This document shows, piece after piece, positions 44,119-51,850 of a stretch of 64,000 nt of DNA. The notes under the pieces were generated by a model that was not told where the DNA came from, made no database searches, and saw nothing but the letters and a program-made list of their open reading frames with translations. The position numbers and the translations under genes were made by a program. Position 1 is the stretch's first letter, and the number at the start of each line of letters is the position of its first letter. The stretch comes from Clostridia bacterium (GTDB lineage Bacteria > Bacillota > Clostridia > UBA1381). The stretch is taken from contig JAFSXU010000068.1 of assembly GCA_017443895.1 (NCBI GenBank), positions 62,001-126,000 on the forward strand. Direction: 5' to 3'.

Positions 44119-45468
44119 ATGGGAAAGCTTTTCGGTACAGACGGTGTTCGCGGTGTGGCAAACACTGAGCTGACAGCAGAATTGGCGTTTAAAACAGGTC
44201 AGGCAGGTGCGTATGTTTTAACAAAGCATACATCTAAAAGACCGAGAATTTTAATAGGTAAGGATACAAGAAAATCAGGTGATATGTTAGAGGCGGCTCT
44301 TACGGCTGGTCTTTGCTCCGTTGGCGCAAAGGTAATTCCTTTAGGCGTTATCCCGACGCCTGCGGTTGCATATCTTACAAGAAAGTATAATGCAGATGCA
44401 GGAGTTGTAATTTCAGCATCACATAACCCTTGCGAATATAACGGCATAAAATTCTTTAACGGTGACGGATATAAGTTAAGCGACGGTCTTGAAAATGAGA
44501 TTGAAAGCTATATCTTAGGCGAAAAGAAGATTGAAAACCTGCCTACCCACGGCAAGGTCGGATATGTAAGCGCTAACCACAATGCGGTTGAGGACTATGT
44601 GGCATTTGCCATTTCAACAGTGGATTGCAGGCTTGACGGTATGAAGATTGCCATTGACTGTGCAAACGGTGCGGCATATCAGACAGCGTTTAAGGCACTT
44701 AATAAGCTGGGCGCAAATGTTGAGGCAATACACAATACCCCTGACGGAATAAATATAAACTACAAGTGCGGTTCAACACATCTTGAGAGCTTACAGGCAT
44801 ATGTAACCTCAATAGGCGCTGATGTCGGCATTGCGTTTGACGGCGATGCGGACAGAATGCTTGCGGTTGATGAAAAGGGTAATGTCATTGACGGCGACCA
44901 GGTTATGGCGGTGTGCGCTAACTATATGCGCCAGAACGGTACTTTAAAGCAAAATACCTTGGTTGCAACGGTTATGAGTAACTTAGGTCTGTTCATCGCA
45001 GGTGAGAAAATGGGTATAAACATACCCCGTACGAAGGTTGGCGACAGATATGTACTGGAGGAAATGCTTGCAAAGGGCTATAACATCGGCGGTGAGCAGT
45101 CGGGGCATATAATATTCCTTGACTACAATACTACAGGTGACGGACTTGTTTCCGCTTTGCAGTTCTTATCGGTTTTAAAGAAAACAGGTATGAAGGCATC
45201 GGAGGCAGCGTCAATAGTTTCCGTTATGCCACAGGTGCTTAAAAATGCAACCGTTAAGCTTGAGAACAAGAACACATATATGGAAAACGAGCAGATTGCC
45301 GCAGCGTGCAAGGCGTTGGAGGATGAATTTGCAGGCGAGGGCAGAGTTTTAATCCGTCCTTCAGGCACAGAACCGCTTGTAAGGGTTATGATTGAGGGCA
45401 AGGACATTGACTACATAACTAAAAAAGCAACCGAGCTTGCGGATATGATTGAGGAAATCTTAGGCTGA
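44119..45468 (+). CDS. glmM: Phosphoglucosamine mutase
   Basis: GlmM interconverts glucosamine 6-phosphate and 1-phosphate on the way to UDP-GlcNAc, the common precursor of MurA and of the polysaccharides in this window. The 449-residue protein carries FGTDGVRGVAN (residues 5-15), the phosphoserine loop VVISASHNP with Ser101, the metal loop AFDGDADRMLAVD near 238-250 and the phosphate-binding RPSGTEPLVRVM near 413-424. The stop overlaps the rsmG start by one base. Confidence 0.97.
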   Translation: MGKLFGTDGVRGVANTELTAELAFKTGQAGAYVLTKHTSKRPRILIGKDTRKSGDMLEAALTAGLCSVGAKVIPLGVIPTPAVAYLTRKYNADAGVVISASHNPCEYNGIKFFNGDGYKLSDGLENEIESYILGEKKIENLPTHGKVGYVSANHNAVEDYVAFAISTVDCRLDGMKIAIDCANGAAYQTAFKALNKLGANVEAIHNTPDGININYKCGSTHLESLQAYVTSIGADVGIAFDGDADRMLAVDEKGNVIDGDQVMAVCANYMRQNGTLKQNTLVATVMSNLGLFIAGEKMGINIPRTKVGDRYVLEEMLAKGYNIGGEQSGHIIFLDYNTTGDGLVSALQFLSVLKKTGMKASEAASIVSVMPQVLKNATVKLENKNTYMENEQIAAACKALEDEFAGEGRVLIRPSGTEPLVRVMIEGKDIDYITKKATELADMIEEILG

Positions 45469-46196
45469 TGGAGGAAATGTTAAGACAGGGCACCAAGGAG
45501 CTGGGTGTTACATTAAGTGATATGCAAATATCACAGCTTGTAAGATATGCACGACTTTTGCAGGAATGGTCGCAGAAAATGAACCTCACAGCTATAAAGG
45601 ACGATGAGGGAATTGTAACAAAGCATTTTTTAGACAGCCTCTCGGCGATAAAAACAGGCTATGTATCGGGCAGGGTTATTGATGTCGGCACGGGAGCAGG
45701 ATTTCCGGGACTGGTTTTAAAGATTGCAATGCCCGAGATTAAGCTCACGCTTTTAGACTCATTAAACAAACGGCTTACATTTTTGAAAGCGGTTTGTGAG
45801 GAGCTGGGCATAGACGATGTGGAGTTCATACACGCAAGAGCGGAGGATTTTGCCATGAAGGCAGGCTACCGTGCAGGTTTTGATACGGTGGTATCAAGAG
45901 CTGTTGCAAAAATGGAGACTTTGGCGGAGTGGTGTATACCGTACCTTCGTGAGGGTGGGTATTTCTTAGCCTTAAAAGGCCCTGCCGCAGATGAGGAAAT
46001 TGTGGGGGCAAAGCGTGCAATTACCATAATGGGCGGTGATGCTCCCAAAACGGTTGAGGTACAAATCCCATACACTAACTTAAATCACAGGATAATATGC
46101 ATAAAAAAAGTAAGACAAACTCCGATGCGTTTCCCCAGGAAAAAAGCTATTGTGGCAAAATTATCTGTCGAACAGTGTTACAAAAAAAGGAAATAA
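45468..46196 (+). CDS. rsmG: 16S rRNA (guanine-527-N7)-methyltransferase
   Basis: RsmG methylates G527 of 16S rRNA. The 242-residue protein has the family N-terminus (YARLLQEWSQKMNLTAI), the SAM-binding VIDVGTGAGFPGLVLKIAMP near residues 68-87 and VVSRAVAKMETLAEW near 142-156. The gene is coupled to glmM by a one-base overlap. The rsmG-noc order is the same as in Bacillus subtilis. Confidence 0.96.
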   Translation: MEEMLRQGTKELGVTLSDMQISQLVRYARLLQEWSQKMNLTAIKDDEGIVTKHFLDSLSAIKTGYVSGRVIDVGTGAGFPGLVLKIAMPEIKLTLLDSLNKRLTFLKAVCEELGIDDVEFIHARAEDFAMKAGYRAGFDTVVSRAVAKMETLAEWCIPYLREGGYFLALKGPAADEEIVGAKRAITIMGGDAPKTVEVQIPYTNLNHRIICIKKVRQTPMRFPRKKAIVAKLSVEQCYKKRK

Positions 46197-46215
46197 AAAA
46201 ATAATGTAAATTTAG

Positions 46216-46256
46216 AGCAAATTCTGTAAAACGAATTTGCTTTATTTTTTCTTTTA
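46216..46256 (+). terminator. Terminator of glmM-rsmG
   Basis: AGCAAATTC (46216-46224) pairs with GAATTTGCT (46233-46241) and is followed by a long T-rich run to about 46256. This is a textbook intrinsic terminator. Confidence 0.88.
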
Positions 46257-46260
46257 GCCT

Positions 46261-46269
46261 TGCTATAAT
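46261..46269 (+). promoter_or_regulatory. Extended -10 promoter before the noc leader
   Basis: TGCTATAAT at 46261-46269 is a perfect TGn extended -10 element. The -35 region (46241-46246, TTTATT) is weak and overlaps the upstream terminator tail. It would start a transcript near 46276. Confidence 0.6.
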
Positions 46270-46275
46270 ACTACT

Positions 46276-46485
46276 TGTAAGACAACCTGTATCAAAACTA
46301 ATGCAAAGCTTTGCATTAAATTCAAAAGGTACATCTATTAGCCGGGCTGCCCCAAGGCCCGCTAACCCCCAAAATGTCTTACACCTTCCACCACCGAGGG
46401 TGATAACCGGAACGGCAGACAGTCTTTTCATCATAGCTAATACATCAGTTTTGCCGTTCCGAGGTTATCGCTCAGCAGCTAAAAG
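46276..46485 (+). ncRNA. Large structured RNA or leader upstream of noc
   Basis: About 210 bases between the extended -10 and the noc ribosome binding site hold three clear foldings. The first is a perfect palindrome, TAATGCAAAGCTTTGCATTA (46299-46318). The second is the hairpin TTAGC-C-GGGC / GCCCGCTAA (46338-46365). The third is a long stem formed by GATAACCGGAACGGCA (46402-46417) and TGCCGTTCCGAGGTTATC (46452-46469). GC content and symmetry differ from nearby spacers. From memory the layout recalls the raiA-motif class of clostridial RNAs, but I cannot confirm this. Reading frames over it look non-coding. Confidence 0.6.
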
Positions 46486-46494
46486 AGGTTAATT

Positions 46495-47301
46495 ATGTTT
46501 GGTTTATTTAAGAAAAATGACGAGGACAGACCCGATGTTATAAATATTGCCATTGACAAGATTGTACCTAATAAAAATCAGCCCAGAAAGTACTTTGACC
46601 CCAAAGCCATGGAGGAGCTTACAGCGTCTGTTTTGGAGTACGGCATAATCCAGCCTGTTACGGTAAGGCGCACAAAGGGTACATATGAGCTTGTGGCAGG
46701 CGAGCGACGGTGCCGTGCCGCACAGCTTGCAGGACTTACTAAAATTCCTGCCGTGGTAGTCGAGGCAAATACGGGAAAAAGTGCAATACTGTCCCTGCTT
46801 GAAAACCTGCAAAGAGAGGATTTATCGTTTTTTGAGATTGCAGAGAGCTACAGACGGCTTATAAGAAATCAGGGTATGACGCAAAATGAGCTTGCAAAAC
46901 AGGTGGGAAAGAGCCAGTCCTCCATAGCAAATAAATTAAGATTGCTAAATCTTTCGCCTCTTGTGAAAAAACTCATACGGGATTACAATTTATCCGAGCG
47001 TCACGCAAGGGCGTTACTTGCATTAAAAAGCGAGGACGAGCAGGTTGAGGTAATACGGAGCATCTGCCGTGAACGCTTAAATGTTTCACAAACCGAAGAG
47101 CTTATCAAGATTATGAATGATGAGAATTTTAAAAAGGATAACAATCTTCATGTGGCGAGCGTTAAGGATATAAAGGTTTTTAAAAATACCGTAAATCACG
47201 CTCTTGATATTATGAAGCAGGGCGGAGTTGAAGCGCATATGGAGGAAAATTCCTTTGACTGGGGTACGGAATATGTCATAAAAATAAAAAGCTTGTATTA
47301 A
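46495..47301 (+). CDS. noc: ParB-family nucleoid occlusion protein Noc
   Basis: This ParB-type DNA-binding CTPase-fold protein has 268 residues. It starts with a short amphipathic segment (MFGLFKKND) like the membrane-targeting helix of Noc. The ParB N-terminal domain follows (DKIVPNKNQPRKYFD, then GTYELVAGERRCRAAQLAGL near 62-81), then the helix-turn-helix (MTQNELAKQVGKSQSSIANKLRLL near 128-151) and a C-terminal dimerisation region. Position after rsmG and the N-terminus favour Noc over chromosomal ParB, and no soj/parA gene is adjacent. AGAGG lies 6 bases before the ATG. Confidence 0.85.
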   Translation: MFGLFKKNDEDRPDVINIAIDKIVPNKNQPRKYFDPKAMEELTASVLEYGIIQPVTVRRTKGTYELVAGERRCRAAQLAGLTKIPAVVVEANTGKSAILSLLENLQREDLSFFEIAESYRRLIRNQGMTQNELAKQVGKSQSSIANKLRLLNLSPLVKKLIRDYNLSERHARALLALKSEDEQVEVIRSICRERLNVSQTEELIKIMNDENFKKDNNLHVASVKDIKVFKNTVNHALDIMKQGGVEAHMEENSFDWGTEYVIKIKSLY

Positions 47302-47316
47302 AGCCCGGTACGGGCT
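47302..47316 (+). terminator. Short hairpin directly after noc
   Basis: AGCCCG and CGGGCT form a 6-base-pair stem with a GTA loop immediately after the noc stop. No U tract follows, so it is a weak terminator candidate. It also abuts the left end of the repeat element. Confidence 0.4.
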
Positions 47317-47324
47317 GACACAGT

Positions 47325-47491
47325 TAAATTTTGGTTTAGCGTATCATTTTGATTACGGTAAATTGGTATGGTCGTAGGGGCAGGTCTCCGTGCCTGCCCG
47401 TATCCCCGATAATGCATACTGGGAACGGGAGGGCATGGAAACCCTCCCCTACAAATTGTGATACCCATTCACCCATATAAACCAAAATTTA
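47325..47491. mobile_element. MITE-like element, copy 1
   Basis: A 167-base non-coding element is bounded by perfect 14-base inverted repeats, TAAATTTTGGTTTA (47325-47338) and TAAACCAAAATTTA (47478-47491). Inside, GTAGGGG and CCCCTAC form a second inverted pair and the core holds two short GC-rich hairpins. It shares its ends and the 22-base stretch starting GTAAATTGGTATGG with the copy at 56354, while the middles differ. It encodes nothing and lies in the 423-base gap between noc and the next gene. It looks like a small element moved in trans or a palindromic repeat family. Confidence 0.7.
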
Positions 47492-47525
47492 TATCGGGTA
47501 AATCAAAACACTATATATGGCAACA

Positions 47526-47562
47526 AATGGACTGCTTACATTTTTTATGCAAGCAGTCCATT
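47526..47562 (+). terminator. Hairpin after the repeat element
   Basis: AATGGACTGCTT (47526-47537) pairs with AAGCAGTCCATT (47551-47562) around a T-rich loop. It is followed by TGCTTTTGTG, a modest U tract. It could end transcripts from noc. Confidence 0.55.
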
Positions 47563-47646
47563 GCTTTTGTGTAAAATCGACAAAAAAATGATTTTAACAT
47601 TGTGCAACATTTCGGTTAAAATACAATAGGAAAAATGAAAAAAATG

Positions 47647-47655
47647 TGGTATAAT
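47647..47655 (+). promoter_or_regulatory. Extended -10 promoter of the cpsB-wzz-cpsD cluster
   Basis: TGGTATAAT at 47647-47655 is a TGn extended -10 element. No good -35 is seen. It is 69 bases before the first gene of the cluster. Confidence 0.6.
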
Positions 47656-47724
47656 CAAAATGTATGATATAGATGGTTTTATAGTGTCTTTTAGGCAAAA
47701 AACAATAGCAGATGGGATTTTGTT

Positions 47725-48297
47725 ATGATAATAGTTATTAGTTTAAGGGTTGTAAAAGCAATTCTTGCATTTTTGGTTTTTGTCTTAGCTATTTATGCAA
47801 TTAAGCCAAGATTCAGAAACAGAACTAAAATAAGATACATAATTATCAGTGAGGCGGATGGAAAATACACATCCGAAACAGCATTCTGGAAGGTTAAGCG
47901 GCTCAGGCAAAGCGGACTTAAAGGCTTTTTTTACACTAACAGGTGGTCATTTATACCGCTTATACCGGTGTTTGTAAAGATTGGGCGGGTATATGTTTTA
48001 CCCAAATTCAATATAGGTAAAAAATCGCAAATTCTTTTTAAAACAACAAGAGATATAAAGAAAATTGTCAAGGTAAATCCCGATTATCATTTCAGCTCCA
48101 ACCAAAGAGTTGATTTAAGGGTTGATTCGCACCGCCTCTTAGGCGAGGTGCCTTGTAAGAAACGGTCGGCTGTTCTTGATTACGGAAGAAGCTATTTGCT
48201 TATCTTTGATGATGATATGGGCTACGCCGTAAAGATTAGGGAAAACAGACGCCGAAAAAGAAAAAAAGTGAAGAAGGTAAGTGATGAGCTACTTTGA
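47725..48297 (+). CDS. Hypothetical membrane-anchored basic protein
   Basis: I recognise no family. The 190-residue product has one N-terminal membrane helix (about residues 8-25, VVKAILAFLVFVLAIYAI), a mixed basic region, and a highly basic C-terminus (ENRRRKRKKVKKV). It overlaps the cpsB start by 14 bases, so it is the first gene of the capsule-control operon. The position suggests a role linked to polysaccharide control, but nothing in the sequence shows one. Confidence 0.55.
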   Translation: MIIVISLRVVKAILAFLVFVLAIYAIKPRFRNRTKIRYIIISEADGKYTSETAFWKVKRLRQSGLKGFFYTNRWSFIPLIPVFVKIGRVYVLPKFNIGKKSQILFKTTRDIKKIVKVNPDYHFSSNQRVDLRVDSHRLLGEVPCKKRSAVLDYGRSYLLIFDDDMGYAVKIRENRRRKRKKVKKVSDELL

Positions 48298-48970
48298 TTT
48301 TCATTCGCATATCCTGCCGGGTATTGACGATGGTGCACAAACTGTTCAAACATCTTATAAGATGCTTCAGATGTTACATAACCAAGGCGTGGAAAAGGTG
48401 GTTTTCACTCCGCATTTTTGGCCTGAGGCTATGGATTTTGATACATTTTGCATAAACCGTGACGGGGCTTTAAAAAAGCTTGCGGCAGGCTATGACTCCA
48501 AAACAATGCCCGAATTTTTTGTAGGGGCGGAGGTCAAAATTATGCCAAAAGTCTCAAAGTTTGATTTGTCAAAATTCAGCTTTAAGGATAATTATATTCT
48601 TTGTGAGATGCCTGCCATCTATGGGGATTGGATTTTAAACGAGCTTGAAACAATAATGCTAAGAGGCTATAAGATAATATTTGCGCATATTGAGCGGCCG
48701 CTTATGGAGTTTTCAAAGTCGGATTTTAAAAAACTCATAGACTACAGGTCATTTACATACCAGCTTAATGTTGAGGCATTAAAAAGCATGGCTCTGAGAA
48801 GATATTTTGTCGGCGAGTATAACAAGCATGGCGGCAGATTTATCTTAGGAAGCGATGCGCACGGTGTTGACGACAGAAAGCCCGAATTTGATGCTAAGGC
48901 GCTTAAAAAACGCAGTATGAAAGAATTTATGGATGCTGTTTACCAAAACAGCAAAAATATTTTAGGATAA
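48284..48970 (+). CDS. cpsB: PHP-family tyrosine-protein phosphatase, CpsB/YwqE
   Basis: This manganese-dependent phosphatase removes phosphate from the tyrosine cluster of CpsD-type kinases. The 228-residue protein has the PHP motifs FDFHSHILPGIDDGA (residues 4-18), FTPHFWPEA near 46-54, IIFAHIERP near 130-138 and ILGSDAHGVDDR near 188-199, which supply the metal ligands. ATG 48284 is preferred to the GTG one codon earlier because it is nearer the normal spacing from GAAGG. It precedes the Wzz-like and kinase genes, the order of Streptococcus and Bacillus capsule operons. Confidence 0.92.
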   Translation: MSYFDFHSHILPGIDDGAQTVQTSYKMLQMLHNQGVEKVVFTPHFWPEAMDFDTFCINRDGALKKLAAGYDSKTMPEFFVGAEVKIMPKVSKFDLSKFSFKDNYILCEMPAIYGDWILNELETIMLRGYKIIFAHIERPLMEFSKSDFKKLIDYRSFTYQLNVEALKSMALRRYFVGEYNKHGGRFILGSDAHGVDDRKPEFDAKALKKRSMKEFMDAVYQNSKNILG

Positions 48971-48984
48971 AAGGAGAAAAATAA

Positions 48985-49776
48985 ATGGCACAGGATAATG
49001 AATTAAAGGTACAAAATGCCGTACAGGACGGGGAGATGCTTATTACAGTACAAGATGTAATGTATATCCTAAGGTCTAATATAATTGCTATAATTGTTAT
49101 GGGAATTATAGGCGGAGTGATTTTCGGAACATATACAAAGCTTTGTATAAAGCCGCAGTATCGTTCCACTGCAAGAATGTATGTTATCTCTTCATCTGAT
49201 AACTCGCTTATTCAGTTATCGGAGCTTGAGCTGGGAAGCCGTCTGGCGGCAGACTATGTTGAAATGATGATGTCACGGCCGATGCTTGAAGAGGTTATTG
49301 CAGAGCTATCACTTGAGAATGTATACACCGCATCAACTCTTAGCGGACACATTACAATTGATAACCCGCAGGACACCCGAATTTTAAATGTAGTTGCACA
49401 GTGTGACAGTCCCGAGCTTGCGGCAGATATTGCAAATACCTTGGCTGAGGTTTCTGCAAAGAACCTTTCAGACATCATGGAAACCGCCCAGCCTAAGGTT
49501 TTCCAAAGAGCAATTGTTGACCCGAGAAAGATTTCGCCCAACAACTCAAAGAATACCTTGATAGGTGTTGTTTTAGGTGCGGCTCTTGCTATAGGCCTTG
49601 CGGTATTGTTATACATCTTAGACGATACCTTAAAGACAGAGGAAGATATAGAAAGATATGCAGACCTTGCCAACTTTGCTACTATCAGTGATGCTCCAGA
49701 CTCAAAGAGAAAGAGCAACAAGAAGAGAAAGAGCGGATATTACGCATATGCGCCGTATGGAAAGAGTAATCAGTAG
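48985..49776 (+). CDS. Wzz/CapA-like chain length and kinase activator protein
   Basis: The 263-residue membrane protein has an N-terminal cytoplasmic piece, a first helix at about residues 33-50 (IIAIIVMGIIGGVIFGTY), an extracellular Wzz domain (residues 60-180, PQYRSTARMYVIS and the typical N-x-x-D-x-R-I-L segment) and a second helix near 190-211 (GVVLGAALAIGLAVLLYIL). In Gram-positive capsule systems such proteins (CapA/YwqC/CpsC) activate the separate BY-kinase through their C-terminal cytoplasmic tail. That tail here is long, basic and Tyr-containing. AAGGAG precedes the ATG. Confidence 0.9.
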   Translation: MAQDNELKVQNAVQDGEMLITVQDVMYILRSNIIAIIVMGIIGGVIFGTYTKLCIKPQYRSTARMYVISSSDNSLIQLSELELGSRLAADYVEMMMSRPMLEEVIAELSLENVYTASTLSGHITIDNPQDTRILNVVAQCDSPELAADIANTLAEVSAKNLSDIMETAQPKVFQRAIVDPRKISPNNSKNTLIGVVLGAALAIGLAVLLYILDDTLKTEEDIERYADLANFATISDAPDSKRKSNKKRKSGYYAYAPYGKSNQ

Positions 49777-49802
49777 GTTAGAAAAGGTGAGGTAACAAGG
49801 TT

Positions 49803-50639
49803 ATGAAAAAAATAGAATTTAAGAGCTTAACCAAGCTTGAATATACAAGAAACGAGCAGTTTAACAGTCTTTCCGTAAATGTAAGATTTTCGGGTAAGGA
49901 TGTGCAGGTTATCGCTATAACAAGCTGTTCTGAAAACGAAGGTAAGTCCTTTGTAACAATGAACTTAACGAGAAAATATGCCGAGGACGGCTTAAAGGTA
50001 TTGATGATAGATACCGACCTTAGAAAGACAAGACTTATCCGTGACTACAATGTTCAGGGCGTTGACGAAATTAAAGGTCTTTCGCATTACCTGAGCGGTC
50101 AGGCAGAGATTGCCGATGTTATATATGATACCAATGTTCCTAACATGCATATCATATTTGCGGGTCGTTCAGTTCCAAAGCCGATTGCCCTGCTTGACAG
50201 TGAGAGATTTGAAACTCTGATTGCAGAGGCAAGAAAGAAATACGATTTGGTGCTTATAGATACACCGCCGCTTTTGCCGGTTATTGATACGGCTGTCATT
50301 GCGCCAAAATGCGACGGTACAATGATTGTTGTAAACTACGGAAATACAAGACGCCGTGATTTAACGGAAACAAAGAAACAGCTTGAGGTTTCGGGCGCTA
50401 AAATCCTTGGTACAATTCTAAACCAGGTACCGTTAAATGCCAACAAGTATTCATACCTATACTACAGAGGCTACAGCCGTTATCTTAGCTACGGTTACGG
50501 CGGCAGATACGGCTATGGCAGGTATGGCTACGGAAGATACGGGAGAAGACACGGCTATGGCAGACGGGGCTACGGTTCAACCTACGGTCAGGTGGGTTAC
50601 GGTAATACCTACGGAAATACCAATGACACTAAAAAATAA
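49803..50639 (+). CDS. cpsD: BY-kinase, CpsD/YwqD type
   Basis: This bacterial tyrosine kinase has 278 residues: a Walker A-like loop (CSENEGKSF, residues 42-50), Walker A' (VLMIDTDLR, 66-74) and Walker B (LVLIDTPPLL, 149-158). It works with the Wzz-like partner to tune polymer length and is reset by CpsB. The C-terminal tail from about 216 to 270 is extraordinarily rich in Tyr, Gly and Arg, with about 18 tyrosines, mostly in Y-G-R or Y-G-x units. It forms the autophosphorylation cluster but is longer than the usual 4-6 tyrosines. Walker A lacks the usual second Lys-Thr, as in the family. Confidence 0.93.
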   Translation: MKKIEFKSLTKLEYTRNEQFNSLSVNVRFSGKDVQVIAITSCSENEGKSFVTMNLTRKYAEDGLKVLMIDTDLRKTRLIRDYNVQGVDEIKGLSHYLSGQAEIADVIYDTNVPNMHIIFAGRSVPKPIALLDSERFETLIAEARKKYDLVLIDTPPLLPVIDTAVIAPKCDGTMIVVNYGNTRRRDLTETKKQLEVSGAKILGTILNQVPLNANKYSYLYYRGYSRYLSYGYGGRYGYGRYGYGRYGRRHGYGRRGYGSTYGQVGYGNTYGNTNDTKK

Positions 50640-50723
50640 GTAAAATTTTAATGTCAGACTAATATAAAAACAAGAGCAATATATTTTAAAGTGCTATGAT
50701 ATTGCGATAACGGGAGGAAAACA

Positions 50724-51746
50724 TTGAAGAATGTATTTATAAATTATAACGCCAAGGACAATTTGGGTGATGATTTATATGTAAATATCATATGTAAGTA
50801 TTTTTCGGATATGAAGTTTACAACAATCATTCCAAAGAACTCGGGCAAGGGGATTTCAAAAATTCCCAATCTGAAGATTATAAATGCAAATCCTGCTAAA
50901 ATCAGAAGACAATATGAAAAGGCAATCATAAAAGCGGAATGTTCGATGTATGTGGGAGGTTCTGCCTTTACAGAGCCGGAGGACAATCTTGGTGATTTTT
51001 GGGATTTTAAATATTTGTTTGCTCAAAACCCAATCTATTATATAAGTACGGATTTTGGCCCGTATACAAATACGGATTTCAGACGCCTGAGTGAAGAGTA
51101 TTTTTATGACTGTGAGGGAGTATGGTTTCGGGATACTCAGTCAAAGGCGGAGATTGAGGGTGACGATGTAGACTTTGCACCGGATCTTACCTTTATTGCG
51201 GACTTGCCGGAGCCTATAAAAACAAACAAGCAGTATGCAGTAATTGCGCCGGTGGATTTAAGCGGCCGCCGTGGTGTTACAATGTTTAATGAGGAATACC
51301 TCAAAAAAATGCGGTTTATTGCAGAAACTCTCAAAAATAAAGGCTACGATATTATAACTGTTGCCATGTGTCCTGCTGAGTGGGATGACAGGGTTGCGCA
51401 GATTTTCAGAGATTTGGGGAATATTATTGTCTATAGCGGTGATAACCTGACACAGATTTTATCTGTTATAGCGGGCGCAAAAGCGGTAGTCGGCAGCCGT
51501 GTCCATGCCCTCGTTCCTGCCATGATGTCGGGAGTAAGCATTGTGCCGGTTCTTTATAAAGAGAGCCTGGAGCAGATGCTCCGTGATGTCGATGGAAGCT
51601 TGGCTTGCTTTAGTGTGAAAAAATTGAGCGAGGTTAGTGAAAGCTCCGTTATGGATATGGTCAACCGTAAGCCTCAGTTTAATAAGGAACAAATAAAAAA
51701 GCAGGTTCTTGACGAGCTTGAAAAAATAAAATCAGAATTTATTTAG
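50724..51746 (+). CDS. Polysaccharide pyruvyl transferase family protein
   Basis: This 340-residue GT-B-like protein belongs to the pyruvyl transferase family (CsaB/WcaK-like), which adds ketal-linked pyruvate to sugars. Recognisable parts are NYNAKDNLGDDLYVNI near residues 7-22, YVGGSAFTEPEDNLGDFW near 76-93, YISTDFGPYTNTDF near 107-120 and AVVGSRVHALVPAMMSGV near 255-272. The start is the TTG at 50724, with GGGAGG 6 bases upstream and no alternative ATG nearby. It follows the capsule kinase by 84 bases and probably decorates the surface polymer. Confidence 0.85.
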   Translation: MKNVFINYNAKDNLGDDLYVNIICKYFSDMKFTTIIPKNSGKGISKIPNLKIINANPAKIRRQYEKAIIKAECSMYVGGSAFTEPEDNLGDFWDFKYLFAQNPIYYISTDFGPYTNTDFRRLSEEYFYDCEGVWFRDTQSKAEIEGDDVDFAPDLTFIADLPEPIKTNKQYAVIAPVDLSGRRGVTMFNEEYLKKMRFIAETLKNKGYDIITVAMCPAEWDDRVAQIFRDLGNIIVYSGDNLTQILSVIAGAKAVVGSRVHALVPAMMSGVSIVPVLYKESLEQMLRDVDGSLACFSVKKLSEVSESSVMDMVNRKPQFNKEQIKKQVLDELEKIKSEFI

Positions 51747-51753
51747 ATTATAC

Positions 51754-51782
51754 TTGCCAAACAAAAAAATAAGTGATATAAT
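51754..51782 (+). promoter_or_regulatory. Promoter of the sortase operon
   Basis: TTGCCA (51754-51759) and TATAAT (51777-51782) are 17 bases apart, with TGA just before the -10 making an extended element. About 68 bases of leader follow before the sortase gene. Confidence 0.8.
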
Positions 51783-51850
51783 AAAATAGTAGTTATTATA
51801 AAATTAACCTATTTGTAATATCTTTGTAACAACCTGATATGAGGTATCAT

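Noticed and set aside
46147-46492. Small frames over the noc leader (minus 95 codons, plus 63 codons)
   Set aside because: Both overlap the palindromes and hairpins, have no domain and cover each other, so the structured RNA explanation is better.
44119-47301. Replication origin near rsmG-noc
   Set aside because: rsmG and noc often lie near oriC, but no dnaA, parA or clear DnaA-box cluster is visible in the window.
50437-50643. An alternative plus-frame over the kinase tail (Ala/Thr-rich)
   Set aside because: It is the shifted reading of the repetitive Tyr-Gly-Arg region and has no start context.
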